From: Marisa cornuarietis
Taxonomy: Eukaryota; Mollusca; Gastropoda; Architaenioglossa; Ampullariidae
NCBI GenBank assembly: GCA_004794655.1
Contig: SMMW01000617.1
Location: forward strand, 13,515,501 to 13,579,500
DNA: 64,000 nt
Direction of reading: 5' to 3'
Part shown: in pieces, positions 51,531 through 61,623 of the stretch
Numbering within the stretch: the stretch's first letter is position 1
Layout of the letters: each line of letters opens with the position of its first letter
Made by a program: the position numbers and the translations under genes
The notes under the pieces: generated by a model
Told to the model about the DNA's origin: nothing
Seen by the model: only the letters and a program-made list of their open reading frames with translations
Database searches by the model: none

Positions 51531-52208
51531 CTTTATGGAGGCAATTATCTCGCTGCACCATTTGCTTCCCGCCAGATGTCGCTCTGACATATTGATTTGC
51601 CACTTTTAAAACAGAATCTAAATCTCCCAAGAGGTCACCTGCTGCTCAATTGCACTGAGCTAAATATATCAGAACAGCAAAGTCGTGAACGTGTTATTTT
51701 AGTACCAGAGACGACAAAATCGGATTTCATGTCTGCTGTACTGTCACTGCTCTCGCCAACTCTCAAAACACTGAGATTGATTGATTGGCTGATTGATTGA
51801 TTGATGCCAAGAAAATCTGTGATCCCAACGCGCAGCTTTTAAAATCAATGTGAAGATTGTTTGTACAGCAAAATTCTTTTCAGTTTCTCTGCATCTCAAA
51901 AATGATTTGTTTAATGCCCGTACACCAATAGATGTAATTAGTATGGCGTAACCTTCTGTTGTTTAGACAGAAGTAGGCATCAACCTGAGCCACTGTGAAA
52001 AATTTCGGTTGATTTGAATCTGATTGGGTATCAAAGAAAACAGCGAGCCGCTCTATAAAATATTGCACAACCTATAATTCTTATTTCCTAGAGCAGGGGT
52101 GATATGCGTTGCGTGTTCGCGTACATTATGGTGGTCCAACTGGATCAAGAATTTCTTTATGCCTTGTATTAGTCTCGGTGGGTCCAACCTTAAAAATGAA
52201 ACTCGCTG

Positions 52209-52430
52209 ATGAACTTGAAGGATGAACAGGACCACAAGATCAATGACGTGCTTCGTGCGTCTGATCCGAGCTCAGAAGATGAATCTATGGCGTCCAATAA
52301 TGCCAGAAGTGCGGAGGGTAGCTCAAGGTGTCGCAGTCAGCAATTCATCAGCAAAAGCCCGAACCTTGCGCGAGGGACGAAGCACAGATTGCTGATGGAG
52401 AAAAGTTGGATTTTTGTGGACTTTTCCTGA
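52209..52430 (+). CDS. Hypothetical 73-codon open frame, charged
   Basis: ATG-started frame of 73 residues beginning Met-Asn-Leu-Lys-Asp-Glu-Gln-Asp-His-Lys. It has an acidic Ser-rich patch (Asp-Pro-Ser-Ser-Glu-Asp-Glu-Ser, residues about 19-26), then a basic Ser/Arg-rich half, and stops at TGA. Its composition is protein-like rather than repeat-like, and acidic Ser-rich patches occur at N-termini of some transposases and nuclear proteins. No donor fitting gene B was found, and no domain recognised. May be a decayed transposon piece, a small ORF, or chance. Confidence 0.2.
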   Translation: MNLKDEQDHKINDVLRASDPSSEDESMASNNARSAEGSSRCRSQQFISKSPNLARGTKHRLLMEKSWIFVDFS

Positions 52431-53387
52431 AGCCGGTGCTAGCCGTCGGATGTTGTAGACTGCTTCTCGTTTCGCGAAGAGATAAACGGAGAAATTAGAA
52501 GATGAACTACCCGTGTGTTCGCCTGCTTAAAGACAGGAAGGATAGGGTTCCTGTCGGAATTTGTAGCTAGTCGTCAGAGTGCTCTTATTTGACCCGACGT
52601 GACTTCATCAAGAAGGATGCCCCCTTTCCTGTTTTTATCTCTGTCTCCACGATTTCTCTCTCTATTACCGAGCAGCTCAAAGATAACGGTCTGATGACGG
52701 TAAAGATCAGTCAACTGTCGTCGCCCAGTGATGACAAAAAGGTCTCAAACGCAGGACAGACAGGTGGAAAAGACAACAGGGCTGTTTTGTTATCCATGTC
52801 CTTAAGACGTCTGCAGGCTGCCCGAATGCAAAAGCATATTTCGCTGTAAACACTTCATTCGTAGCAAAGTCATCTGTTGAGAAACCGCTGAGGCCAAAGT
52901 CAGTCTCACAACAGTCTGGCGTGCATCCAATCGCCTGCACTTTACACTGCATCATGGTTGTCTCGTCTGACAAACGAGGCTCAGAGAACGACAGCTGTCG
53001 AAAGCTGATGCAGGTGACCTAAGTTACTTCCCAACTAATCGTGTATTTTGTGTGGTGCTGCGAAGACACTAGTCGCAGTAAACTGCTCTAAACTCCGTCA
53101 CCAACGATCTACACTCTACATGGGAGCGTTAAGAGAAGTAAGAAACATGTTGTAGAGGTCGGGGTAGGTTTCTGAGCAAAGAACGGAGCGTTAGTATCCA
53201 AGTGCTTGTCACGTGACTAAGTTTTAGTTCAGAGTACGCCTGCTTTGTGTTGATCCCTTTCATTTTCCTACTTCCCAATGGTCAGTTGACATTTCAGCTG
53301 GTCGCCTTGATGTAGCCTCTCTCGCGCTGATACTAAGGTTACTGGGTAGTCTGTGGCGCTCATGCATCCATTTGGTATGTTATTTCA

Positions 53388-53401
53388 GTGTGTGTGTATG
53401 T

Positions 53402-53443
<42 letters not shown>
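53388..53443. repeat. (TG)n microsatellite, interrupted
   Basis: TG run with TA and TT interruptions. Confidence 0.9.
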
Positions 53444-53445
<2 letters not shown>

Positions 53446-55503
53446 ATTTTGGTAAATTTTAGTTTAACTTTGCTCTAAAGCATGTTTATTGAAGGGAATT
53501 GTGTTTTACAAATTCTGTTGTTATCATTAAAATGTACTTCATCCATAATAAGACGCGTTCCGGGTGACTTCATAGAAAAATAAACGTAGGAAATTTAGCA
53601 TCACTTACATGACTTTACGTCTTCACGTCGGTGAAAGACAGATAGGAGAAGGAAGAGTGAAATTCCAGCTATGTGTACTTTTTTAAGCACCCAGTTCAGT
53701 TAGCAAAGGGACATTCGAAGAACATACACAGAACCAGTAGCAAGAGAGAGAAATGTGTGGTGTTGGTCAGTTCCAGATGTGAGTATTACACTAAACCAGT
53801 AACAGTACTTGATGTCTGCATCACATTCGCTACACACACATTACGATCAGCTACTGATTGCAATAGGCTTACTTCACTGAAGTAGTAAATCCAACCTTGA
53901 CAATAAAAACCACAGAATAGCTGCAGATCCGAGAATCAATAAAGAACTACCAGAATTTATCAGAAATAAATGCTGCGTGCTTGACAGTCATATAACAGCG
54001 ATGTGTAGAGCAAATCTCACTTAAATACAACTTGAAACACGATCACTCCATGACCTGGGTATGTTTACTTCTGAATAAAGTATAGTAAGCTTTGTGCCAG
54101 TGTCTAATCTGATGGAACATTTATCTCAGCATCTAACTGAAGCGAAAGCACTCGGCAGTAACTGTGTATGAATCTAGTTTCATCGTTAGATGTTTCTTGA
54201 AGTACATTTCTGAAATATGCATATAGTTTAGGGGTTTCAAGGCAGATTATTAGCGGGTTTTATTCTGAAGAACGAATTGAAGATTGTTTGGTACAGTTTA
54301 AGAAAACAACTGCCATAGCTGGGGACAAAACACAAGAGTGACGTAGAACCGATCATCGTTGTCGTCGTCGTCCGGATTTATATATTACCTTTCCCCAGTA
54401 CTAAAGCGGACCTCAAAGCCCTTTACATACACATATTACATGTTTGTTGTTGTTTAAAAACTGAGGTATATCTATCGAACGCAAAAGAGTAATTCTCCCT
54501 GTCTTAAATAATTATAAGAAGAATAATTTCACTTGTATAGTACATTTCCCCCAAGTACTAAAAGTAGTTTATCTCCTCATCATCCCTCAGGAGGAGTTGC
54601 AGATTGGAACTGCATGATCAGACCGCGTGTTCATTCAGTTTAATTTCCTGCTATTAACATGACGAAAGTGAATCCGTTAATAATATGTATCGATTATTTT
54701 CGCAAACAAACAGATATACTGTTCCGTCATCGGAGAGTGGGAGATTCCTTGTCTTTGGGGACAACAACCTAATATTCTGTAGATTAACTGAAATGTTATA
54801 CCGGGTTTAACACTGACTACCTTGCTTTCGTGGCACGATATCGATTGGTTCGTGTCCCTTTATTGTATCACTCTGAGCATGCGTGAACAAATGTTCGTGA
54901 GTTTAAATAGTGATCAACATTGTATCTTCATAATCAAATTGATTGCTATTTTTATTTTACGAACCCGACAGACGAGGCGAAAATAATTTAACCATGATTC
55001 AATAAATCGATTATCGTCATCACTTATCATCAAACCTATTTATCATAAAGTGAAATTTGGTATCGTGGCATGAATACCTTGGTTCAAATCGATCTATTTT
55101 GAGAGAAAGTTCAGTAAACATTCTATGATGCTGGTGGGGGTCCAGATAGGTCAAAGTTTACATGTTGCTTTGTTGTCTGCCGTTGAACTTGTATGTACCT
55201 GGAAATGTGAGTTAAGTGTCTGTCACGCACAGGTACTCAAGTGGAATTTTGCGCCACTTGTTTCAGTTAATAAGTGTGTCAATGAAGGTGCTTAGTGCTT
55301 GACCATGAGCATGAAAATCTGTGTTAACGTGGCGCCTAATGAAAACCTTTTCCCCATGTTTCCCATCGCATACATATTTGTTCTCTTGACAGGTGTGTGA
55401 ACTACATATTACTACATATTGAAGTAGTTTTGCATGTATTTATGTAGACCTGCAACGAGTAATATTTGTTTAATTGATGCCATTTATTTTGGTGCTTTTT
55501 CAG

Positions 55504-55587
55504 AGGAGTCGTGCTGTGAGAAGAGATGTTTTGTCGTAACAGTCGTATCGCTGTTCCTGTTCGTGACCTTTGTGTCACTTCCGGCAG
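55504..55587 (+). CDS. Gene B shared exon: Glu-Glu-Ser-Cys-Cys motif and first membrane helix
   Basis: An 84-bp exon with acceptor ...ttttcAG and donor GTGAGA (55588). It has two bases finishing a split Glu codon, 27 codons, and one base of a Gly codon. It encodes Glu-Ser-Cys-Cys-Glu-Lys-Arg-Cys, then a hydrophobic helix (Val-Val-Thr-Val-Val-Ser-Leu-Phe-Leu-Phe...) ending Ser-Leu-Pro-Ala-(Gly). Exon size, both phases, the CC-x-x-x-C pattern and the Leu-Pro-x-Gly exit are shared with gene A exon 491-577. Three cysteines at the membrane face are candidates for lipid attachment (inference). Either first exon (12639 or 38291) joins in frame. Exact function unknown. Confidence 0.85.
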
Positions 55588-56019
55588 GTGAGAACGTGTC
55601 GTAGGAATGTCACATTTTCAATTTGTTTTTCCCTCCACCATTCTTACGTGCGTTTTCCTTGTTTATCACACTATCCTTTTTGTCCTCACTACAACAATAT
55701 ACATTTTATTCAAACTGAAATATCACAGGCCTTAAACGTGTGGTTATCGTGCTGTTTTCGTAAGTTACAAAAGTATTTTGAATATTTATGACGATACACG
55801 CACGTGTCTTTTACTTATTGGAGCAGATGTTGCTTCGAATAATCACAAGCAAGGACGAACCCCACTATTTTCTCCCATGATTTACAGGTATCCTCCCTTA
55901 CCCATGCCTGCTCACGGCGCTAGTGGGGTTCAAACGTTATTTTTTATTTTATTTTTGTCTAGCGACTGGGTCAAGCTTAGTGCGAATGTGGGTGAATATA
56001 CCTTTTGTTCGTGAAATAC

Positions 56020-56140
56020 ACGCATACAAACATCACCATTAACAGAAAGAGGTCAGAATCGTGACGTCACGTTTGTACACAGATAGACCTAAATGGTCCC
56101 AGCTTTCCCATTGGCTGAAGCTTTGACAACGTAAAGGAAC
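56020..56140 (+). repeat. Dispersed repeat family D, copy 3 (diverged), in gene B intron
   Basis: Segments 'acaaacatcacc', 'acagaaagaggtcag', 'tttgtacacaga', 'ggctgaagctttgacaacgt' occur in the same order as at 18455-18575. It lies 180 bp upstream of the last gene B exon. Confidence 0.45.
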
Positions 56141-56299
56141 CCATGACTAATCTTCATGTCTGCGTTGCTGGCTTTTTTCTGTGTCTGGTGATGGTTTTAG
56201 GCGTTTATCTCGAGAGCGAAATGGAGATATTCACCTACATTTGGAGGAAATAGTAGCACCGTGTTAGTCCCTGAACGCTGGTCAGCTGGGTGCTGATTG

Positions 56300-56307
56300 T
56301 GACGTCA
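56300..56307. promoter_or_regulatory. CRE-like palindrome TGACGTCA
   Basis: Perfect 8-bp ATF/CREB-type site 13 bp upstream of the last exon of gene B. One of nine in the window; use as a regulatory site is unproven. Confidence 0.3.
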
Positions 56308-56320
56308 TACTCTGTTCCAG

Positions 56321-56487
56321 GGGCGTTCCTGATCATCCATGGCCGCCGTAACAACTCCATGGCTTTCCAGCTGGGCGGCGCGCTGGTTGTCTCTATTCCC
56401 ATCGTCGTTGGGATTATCTTCTGCCTCATCTTGTGCCTAAGGCGTAAGTCACGCAAGCTGACCTTGAACTCCTCTACACACATATGA
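56321..56487 (+). CDS. Gene B last coding exon: loop, second membrane helix, basic tail, stop
   Basis: Begins after acceptor ...gttccAG (intron 733 bp) and finishes the split Gly codon. It encodes Ala-Phe-Leu-Ile-Ile-His-Gly-Arg-Arg-Asn-Asn-Ser (polar loop), then a second helix containing Leu-Gly-Gly-Ala-Leu-Val-Val and ending Cys-Leu-Ile-Leu-Cys-Leu. The tail is Arg-Arg-Lys-Ser-Arg-Lys and a short end Ser-Ser-Thr-His-Ile, with TGA at 56485-56487. The loop and post-helix basic stretch parallel gene A exon 1902-2053. Overall order (Cys pair, helix, polar loop with Asn-Ser, helix, Arg/Lys tail) resembles TMEM100-type two-pass proteins; this is an architectural impression only. A GTAAGT hexamer inside the exon at 56444 could act as an alternative donor. 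Confidence 0.85.
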
Positions 56488-56568
56488 CGTCAGGCCCCAA
56501 CGGCCACCGTGTGCTGTGCCGACCTGCGCGATGAAGACAGCCACCACGAGTTCGCGGCCATGGTTTGA
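56488..56568 (+). other. In-frame open extension after the gene B stop (possible readthrough or 3' UTR)
   Basis: After TGA (56485-56487) the frame continues CGT CAG for 26 sense codons to TGA at 56566-56568, including Val-Cys-Cys-Ala-Asp-Leu-Arg and an acidic stretch Asp-Glu-Asp-Ser-His-His-Glu-Phe. Open length alone is unremarkable (about 3 in 10 by chance). It is noted because gene A has the same TGA-CGT-CA context and an open extension. Confidence 0.3.
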
Positions 56569-57167
56569 AGGACCGACGTGATTGGCTGGTTTGCTTACAG
56601 ACAGTTTGAGGTTTCTACAGGGTGAAACCTTGGTTGAGATCCACCAGGATGGGACTGCCCAGACAGAAGTATTGGAGGCTTAAGTTTGCTGATGCATACG
56701 AGCCGTAATGTGAGTGTTGAACTCAGCGATTTGGTTGGCGTGCCGTTTGCAGGATAAGAAATCGTGTCTGTAAGCCATTTGATTGACATCAACACCGTCT
56801 TTTGCCTGGAGGGGGGGAACGAAACTGAATTCCGAGAACTGGTCGTACTTTTGTTCCAATTTCGTCACCTCGAAAAGAAAACTTGTAACCTTTCATATGA
56901 CACAGAAAGACTCCAGCTTACAAAAACACACTACTTCCGGTTAGTTCGGGTTTTGCTGTACGGTCAGCACCGCGTGGTGTAGACTGTCGACTACGCTGAC
57001 ATCATATGGCGATACTAGTCCCCAGCAACGCTGACAACTATTGGGTCACTTAATTAAGAGTGAAGACTACTGCTGGAGGAGTGTCCGCATCTTGTTTACT
57101 TGTTTACTTCTCACTGCCTTTTCTCACTCTCTTAGTGGTGATGTGTGGTAGCGGGGCAGAAGACAAA

Positions 57168-57173
57168 AATAAA
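57168..57173 (+). terminator. AATAAA polyadenylation signal, gene B
   Basis: Canonical hexamer 0.68 kb after the gene B stop and the first clear one downstream. It would give a 3' UTR of about 0.7 kb. Confidence 0.5.
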
Positions 57174-57678
57174 GAACTACCTACTTGGAAAACGAAGTAG
57201 AGGTTATTAGATTAACATATTTATAATCAGCTATATGTGTAGCTTATAATCATGCTACCTTTTTATTTTTTTTAATTTTTTGCTCAGCAGCTAGAATTGT
57301 TGCGTTGATATTGGATATCGAGCACTGAATGTGACATCTTTGTGAATGAACATCAAGTATTGAATGTGACCTTACTTATGAATGAACAGTGGTCACGGGA
57401 TCCGCGACTTCAAGAAGAAACTTAATGTCCGCCGTTTTCCCACAAGTTCTTGGACAGCGAAGCAAGACTGTCAGCATGGTTGCTAGGGGAACAACCTCCC
57501 TGGGACATTTCTGCTTTGTTCGGAAACGTTACTACAGCGAATTGTGTGTCTTCACACTGTTGATGGGAATGTTGCAAACTGTAACGAAGGAAGTTCAGTC
57601 AGTAGATCTTTCTGTCGCCATGCCGCCATGAATCTGTCGTCATCGACAGTTTGGACAGATCGCTCGCTGACATTATCT

Positions 57679-57774
57679 GGACGTAAGCCTCTCGAATTCA
57701 TTATCCTCGCCTACCGTTTTATCGTAGTTTTCATCGTCGTTGTGCTATGTGTATGTACAAACCGAAAACCCTAA
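57679..57774 (+). pseudogene. Possible degenerate third family member: helix-2-like segment
   Basis: An open stretch encodes Arg-Lys-Pro-Leu-Glu-Phe-Ile-Ile-Leu, then Phe-Ile-Val-Val-Phe-Ile-Val-Val-Val-Leu-Cys-Val-Cys, a polar/basic end and a TAA. The order 'basic-Pro-Leu, hydrophobic helix, Leu-Cys-x, basic' parallels helix 2 of genes A and B. No convincing acceptor precedes it and no helix-1 exon was found nearby, so it may be a remnant or chance. Confidence 0.2.
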
Positions 57775-58809
57775 ACATCTGCTTTAAGTATTGTCGCTAC
57801 ATTTTTTTAAAAATTCTGATGCGAATATTTTTTCCACTTCCGTTGCACAGCCTGAGTCGCCTTCTGAAGTCATGTCTTTCTGATCTCACTTTCACCTGTG
57901 ACACGACGTCTATATGACACATACCTATGACACATACATATGACACATACCTATGACGTGTAACTCTATGACCTGTGACATCCCCGTCATCTTCTCCCTT
58001 TTCCACCCTACCGTGAATATCACAGCCAATAGCAAGATAGTCAAGAGAACACTGAGACAGTTCCAACAAATACCATTCATACGTGAAGCACATTCCTTGA
58101 TGACGTGGTGCACTTCTTTTTAGGTGTGGGTCCACGCAGTCACACACCGAATTTAAAGTTTTCGGGATTTTTGTCCTTTTTCTTTTTTAATTGTCTTTTT
58201 TCTTTTCTTTTTTTATGTCGTGGCGTCATTTTTTAGTCTGAAGGGAGTTTCAACCCTTGGCACACTCCATTACAAAGATAGTGGGGTGTGTGTGTATGGT
58301 GTGGAAGGGTCAACATGGCTTTAATTCAAGATTCAAGATTCTTAATTCTTTCACCCTGTAAGGGGTAAGAGATCCCGACGCAGTCAGTTGTGTACAGCAC
58401 TGCCGGCGTCCCGTTGGTGGCGAGTGAAAAAGAAAGTCAAATAAATCTTCGTTCAGTATTCGTTCTTTTCTCTCTGGCTCAGGATTATTCCTGCGGCATG
58501 TGCCGCTGTGTTAAGAGGACAAGAGTAAGAAGCCATTTTTATCGGTTAGTTTACTTATCCGAATGTTAGGTTCATTCATATAAAGCATTGCTATTTAGTT
58601 CAGTCACATATAAAAATGTTTTGCGAAAAAAGAAATTGTCTAGGCTACCATCCAAATGACAGATAGAAAAAAGAAACAGAAAATAGACGAAGCCGTTTGC
58701 AGCAGTTTGTTAATTAACACTTGCAGAATTTTTCAGCAAAAGTATGTTATAATTATGACAAATTGCCAACTCCACTTCTTTATTTAGCACAGGGACTATT
58801 TTGAGCGTC

Positions 58810-59079
58810 CTGGGGCCAGTTGCACAACATGTTTCTAAACTTTAAAACTGTTCTAAAGAAGAAAAATCTCTTCTCTGCCTTTTAAATGCGTTACACAAGA
58901 ACATACAAAAAATTGTACTGACAGGACGGAAAGTCACACTTAAACAACTTTATCTTACTTCAAGCAGTTTTAGTTTTAAAAATTCTAAAACTATGGTGCG
59001 CACTTTAAACTGATTATCTAAAAATATTTAAGGCCTAAAAGTGTTTAAAATTAGAAATGTGTTGTGCAACTGGCCCCTG
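58810..59079. mobile_element. 270-bp inverted-repeat MITE, copy 2
   Basis: Ends are CTGGGGCCAGTTGCACAACA and the near reverse complement TGTTGTGCAACTGGCCCCTG. Aligns along its length with 46242-46509, same orientation, with scattered substitutions. No target duplication obvious. Confidence 0.8.
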
Positions 59080-60451
59080 CTCATTATGTTTTTATTACTT
59101 GGATCATAGGTGGATTCCGACACATCGTTTTTTTTTATAGTAAACACGCTTTGATAACCGACAATGTTGTTGTGAACCCACGAGGTTTGAAATAGACACC
59201 GCTCAGTCACCTCCACAAGTGTTGGCGTGTATGATCATCTGATGGTAGCAGAAGCTAAGCTGTTGTGATATGCGACCAGACTGAAGACTTACTGTTTCGG
59301 GTTGTGCCAAGTCGGCCAAGTCTGTTTTCTGTGAACCGTGTGCAACACAAGTGTTGCTATATTATTTTGCAGACTGACATTTCGTTGTTGAAAATAGCTT
59401 TATGTCTGAACATAACACAGCATGAAGCGAACATAACTGCTTTATTTTTTTAACTTGATTTTTTTCTTCCTTCCTATTTTGTCTTGCTCTGTACCTGGTA
59501 AAGTAGCCGGAAAGTGTAAACATTCATCTACCGGGCCGTGATGAAGGCAACATACAACACTTGGATATCGTTATCTAGTATGGTACTTAAAACTGCCAGA
59601 CTGAAAATGGGATTTCTGTAGTGAATTAAGACGAAAGAAGGATAGTCATGTCTGTATGTCTGAAGGCAGTCAGATCTTAACCATTTCATGCTGACACAGA
59701 TTGCCAGGCTATGGGATTCTGGCATAAAACAAAAACAAAAGTTAAGAGACTATTTTTTTCAAAAATCGCTTGTGAGACCTTCCGGGATTTTTTCTTGTAT
59801 CTAAGACATAAAATAGTGAAATCACCCAGATAAAACAGTTGAAACTTTTGTAACGTAGTATAATTAAATGATGGCCTTTATATTTCAGTCTCTAGTCCAT
59901 TAGAGTACTTTTATCGTGGAGTCCTTATAAAAAATGCAAGGTAGTCCTCGGTTCTTCTTGTTCAAAATACATTGCCCATTTTCTTTCAGAAAATTAATGT
60001 TTTTTTCCATTGCCTGAAGCTTTTGTAATCGGATTTTCTGTGATCTTTGTTGGTTTCATGACTCGGGGGATACAACCGATAGTCTTTTATCAAGTATTTT
60101 TGCAGACTCGCAGACAAAAAAAAAACAACCCGTGTGGTGGAAAATGTCTGCTAACCTTTGAAGACGATGAAAGCTTTCCCGCTGCATGGCCTTTAATACT
60201 GAACAGCAATCAACGACATGTTTGGTGTTTAATGTAGCGCCAACATATGTGACAGGTAATCAATCACCTTTGTGGTTCAAACTCGCACGAAGATTAAACT
60301 TCTCGATGCATGGTTGTTTTCTAAGCTAGCGTTCTTTACTACCATAGTTCATAAAGAATTAAAGTACAAAAGAGTTTTTTTAATGCGTATAGAACTGTGT
60401 TTAATCACTGGCAATCTCTAAAGACAATCGAAGTTGCTTTTATAGCAGAAT

Positions 60452-60645
60452 CAGGCTGGGAATTGGTGTTTTACCCCAAGTCAGCAACTAAGGCTGTATC
60501 ACGGCCAGACAAACGGCCCTTAAACAGGTGCCATATACACACAAAAATACGTGCCAAAGATGAGATGTGAACCCGGGACAACCAATCATCACTGCTTCGG
60601 TGACAGTTTTCTGTTACACCACATACCGCGACCCTCATTTAAAAA
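60452..60645 (-). mobile_element. tRNA-derived SINE, family 2, - orientation
   Basis: On the minus strand, 'gtcgcggtatgtggtgtaac' acts as an A-box-like head and 'cccgggttcacatc' is a good B box. The body runs through 'ggcacctgtttaagggccg' to 'ggggtaaaacaccaattccc', a style of tail seen in invertebrate SINEs. No second copy or target duplication found in the window, and boundaries are approximate. Confidence 0.55.
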
Positions 60646-61320
60646 AAAAACAACAGACTTGCACATTGTAGGACTTTAGTCGCCGTAGCATTGACTGGTT
60701 ATATGGTGACCTGTAAAGTGTATGGTGTTGAAAAAAACCGACATTGATTGGTTCTTACTCTTGCTTGCCTAGTGCTCAATCAAGTTTGTGCCGACTGATC
60801 GCAGTAGTGTTGTGTAGTCAAGGTAGCCAGGAGCTAACCTTGCACTAAATACTTGCTCCAACTCGACCACTTACTTCCACAACCTACCTTGTTCAGGATT
60901 AGTCGCCAGACTCTGAGATCCTCGGTTCCCTTACGTGTGACAGAACTCTGTGGAAAAAAGCGCCTTTGGGGTTGGGGATCCATGTGCAATTACACTTTCT
61001 TATCTTTTTTAAAGGTAATTTATGAACGGAAAAGATGATTTTATTGTCTTGTATAGTTTTGTGTCCGTGTGTTAGTTCTTTCGTGTGCTTTCAAAGATGT
61101 GGCGCCGATTTGTAGTGCAGAATCATTCCAGTGTCGGTCTGTGTTGACTACCTGACGACATATCTTTTTCACGAAGCTGCATGTCTTAGTCACGTCTTAC
61201 TCGTGTCTTTTCTGGTGTTTTACTCAAGTCTTTTCTCGTGTTCGCTCTCATCGCGTTGTCACTATGGTGTCCTGTATGTGTTGCGCCTCAGCAATGGTGC
61301 CCCAGTGTTTTAAATAAGTA

Positions 61321-61623
61321 CATGCGTACCGTGCCCTCGTGTCAGTATATGAGTGCATGCGTACCGTGCCCTCGTGTCAGTATATGAGTGCATGCGTACC
61401 GTGGCCTCGTGTCAGTATATGAGTGCATGCGTACCGTGCCCTCGTGTCAGTATATGAGTGCATGCGTACCGTGCCCTCGTGTCAGTATATGAGTGCATGC
61501 GTACCGTGCCCTCGTGTCAGTATATGAGTGCATGCGTACCGTGCCCTCGTGTCAGTATATGAGTGCATGCGTACCGTGCCCACGTGTCAGTATATGAGTG
61601 CATGCGTACCGTGCCCTCGTGTC
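61321..61623. repeat. 35-bp minisatellite, about 8.6 copies
   Basis: Nearly identical direct copies of a 35-bp unit beginning 'catgcgtaccgtgccctcgt'. Two copies carry single changes (gtggcctcg, gtgcccacg). The high identity indicates a young or homogenised array. Confidence 0.95.

Larger units (their letters stand above)
38292..55503 (+). other. Gene B long intron (exon 1b to shared exon), no nested gene supported
   Basis: Contains microsatellites, a MITE, a SINE, a higher-order tandem array at 43.7 kb and a T/C-rich low-complexity block at about 51.28-51.53 kb that gives spurious Phe-rich frames. A charged 73-codon open frame (52209-52430) is the only non-repetitive frame here that looks protein-like. 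Confidence 0.5.

Noticed and set aside
51173..51595. 140-codon Phe-rich frame resembling a multi-pass membrane protein
   Set aside because: It is a translation of a T/C-rich low-complexity block.
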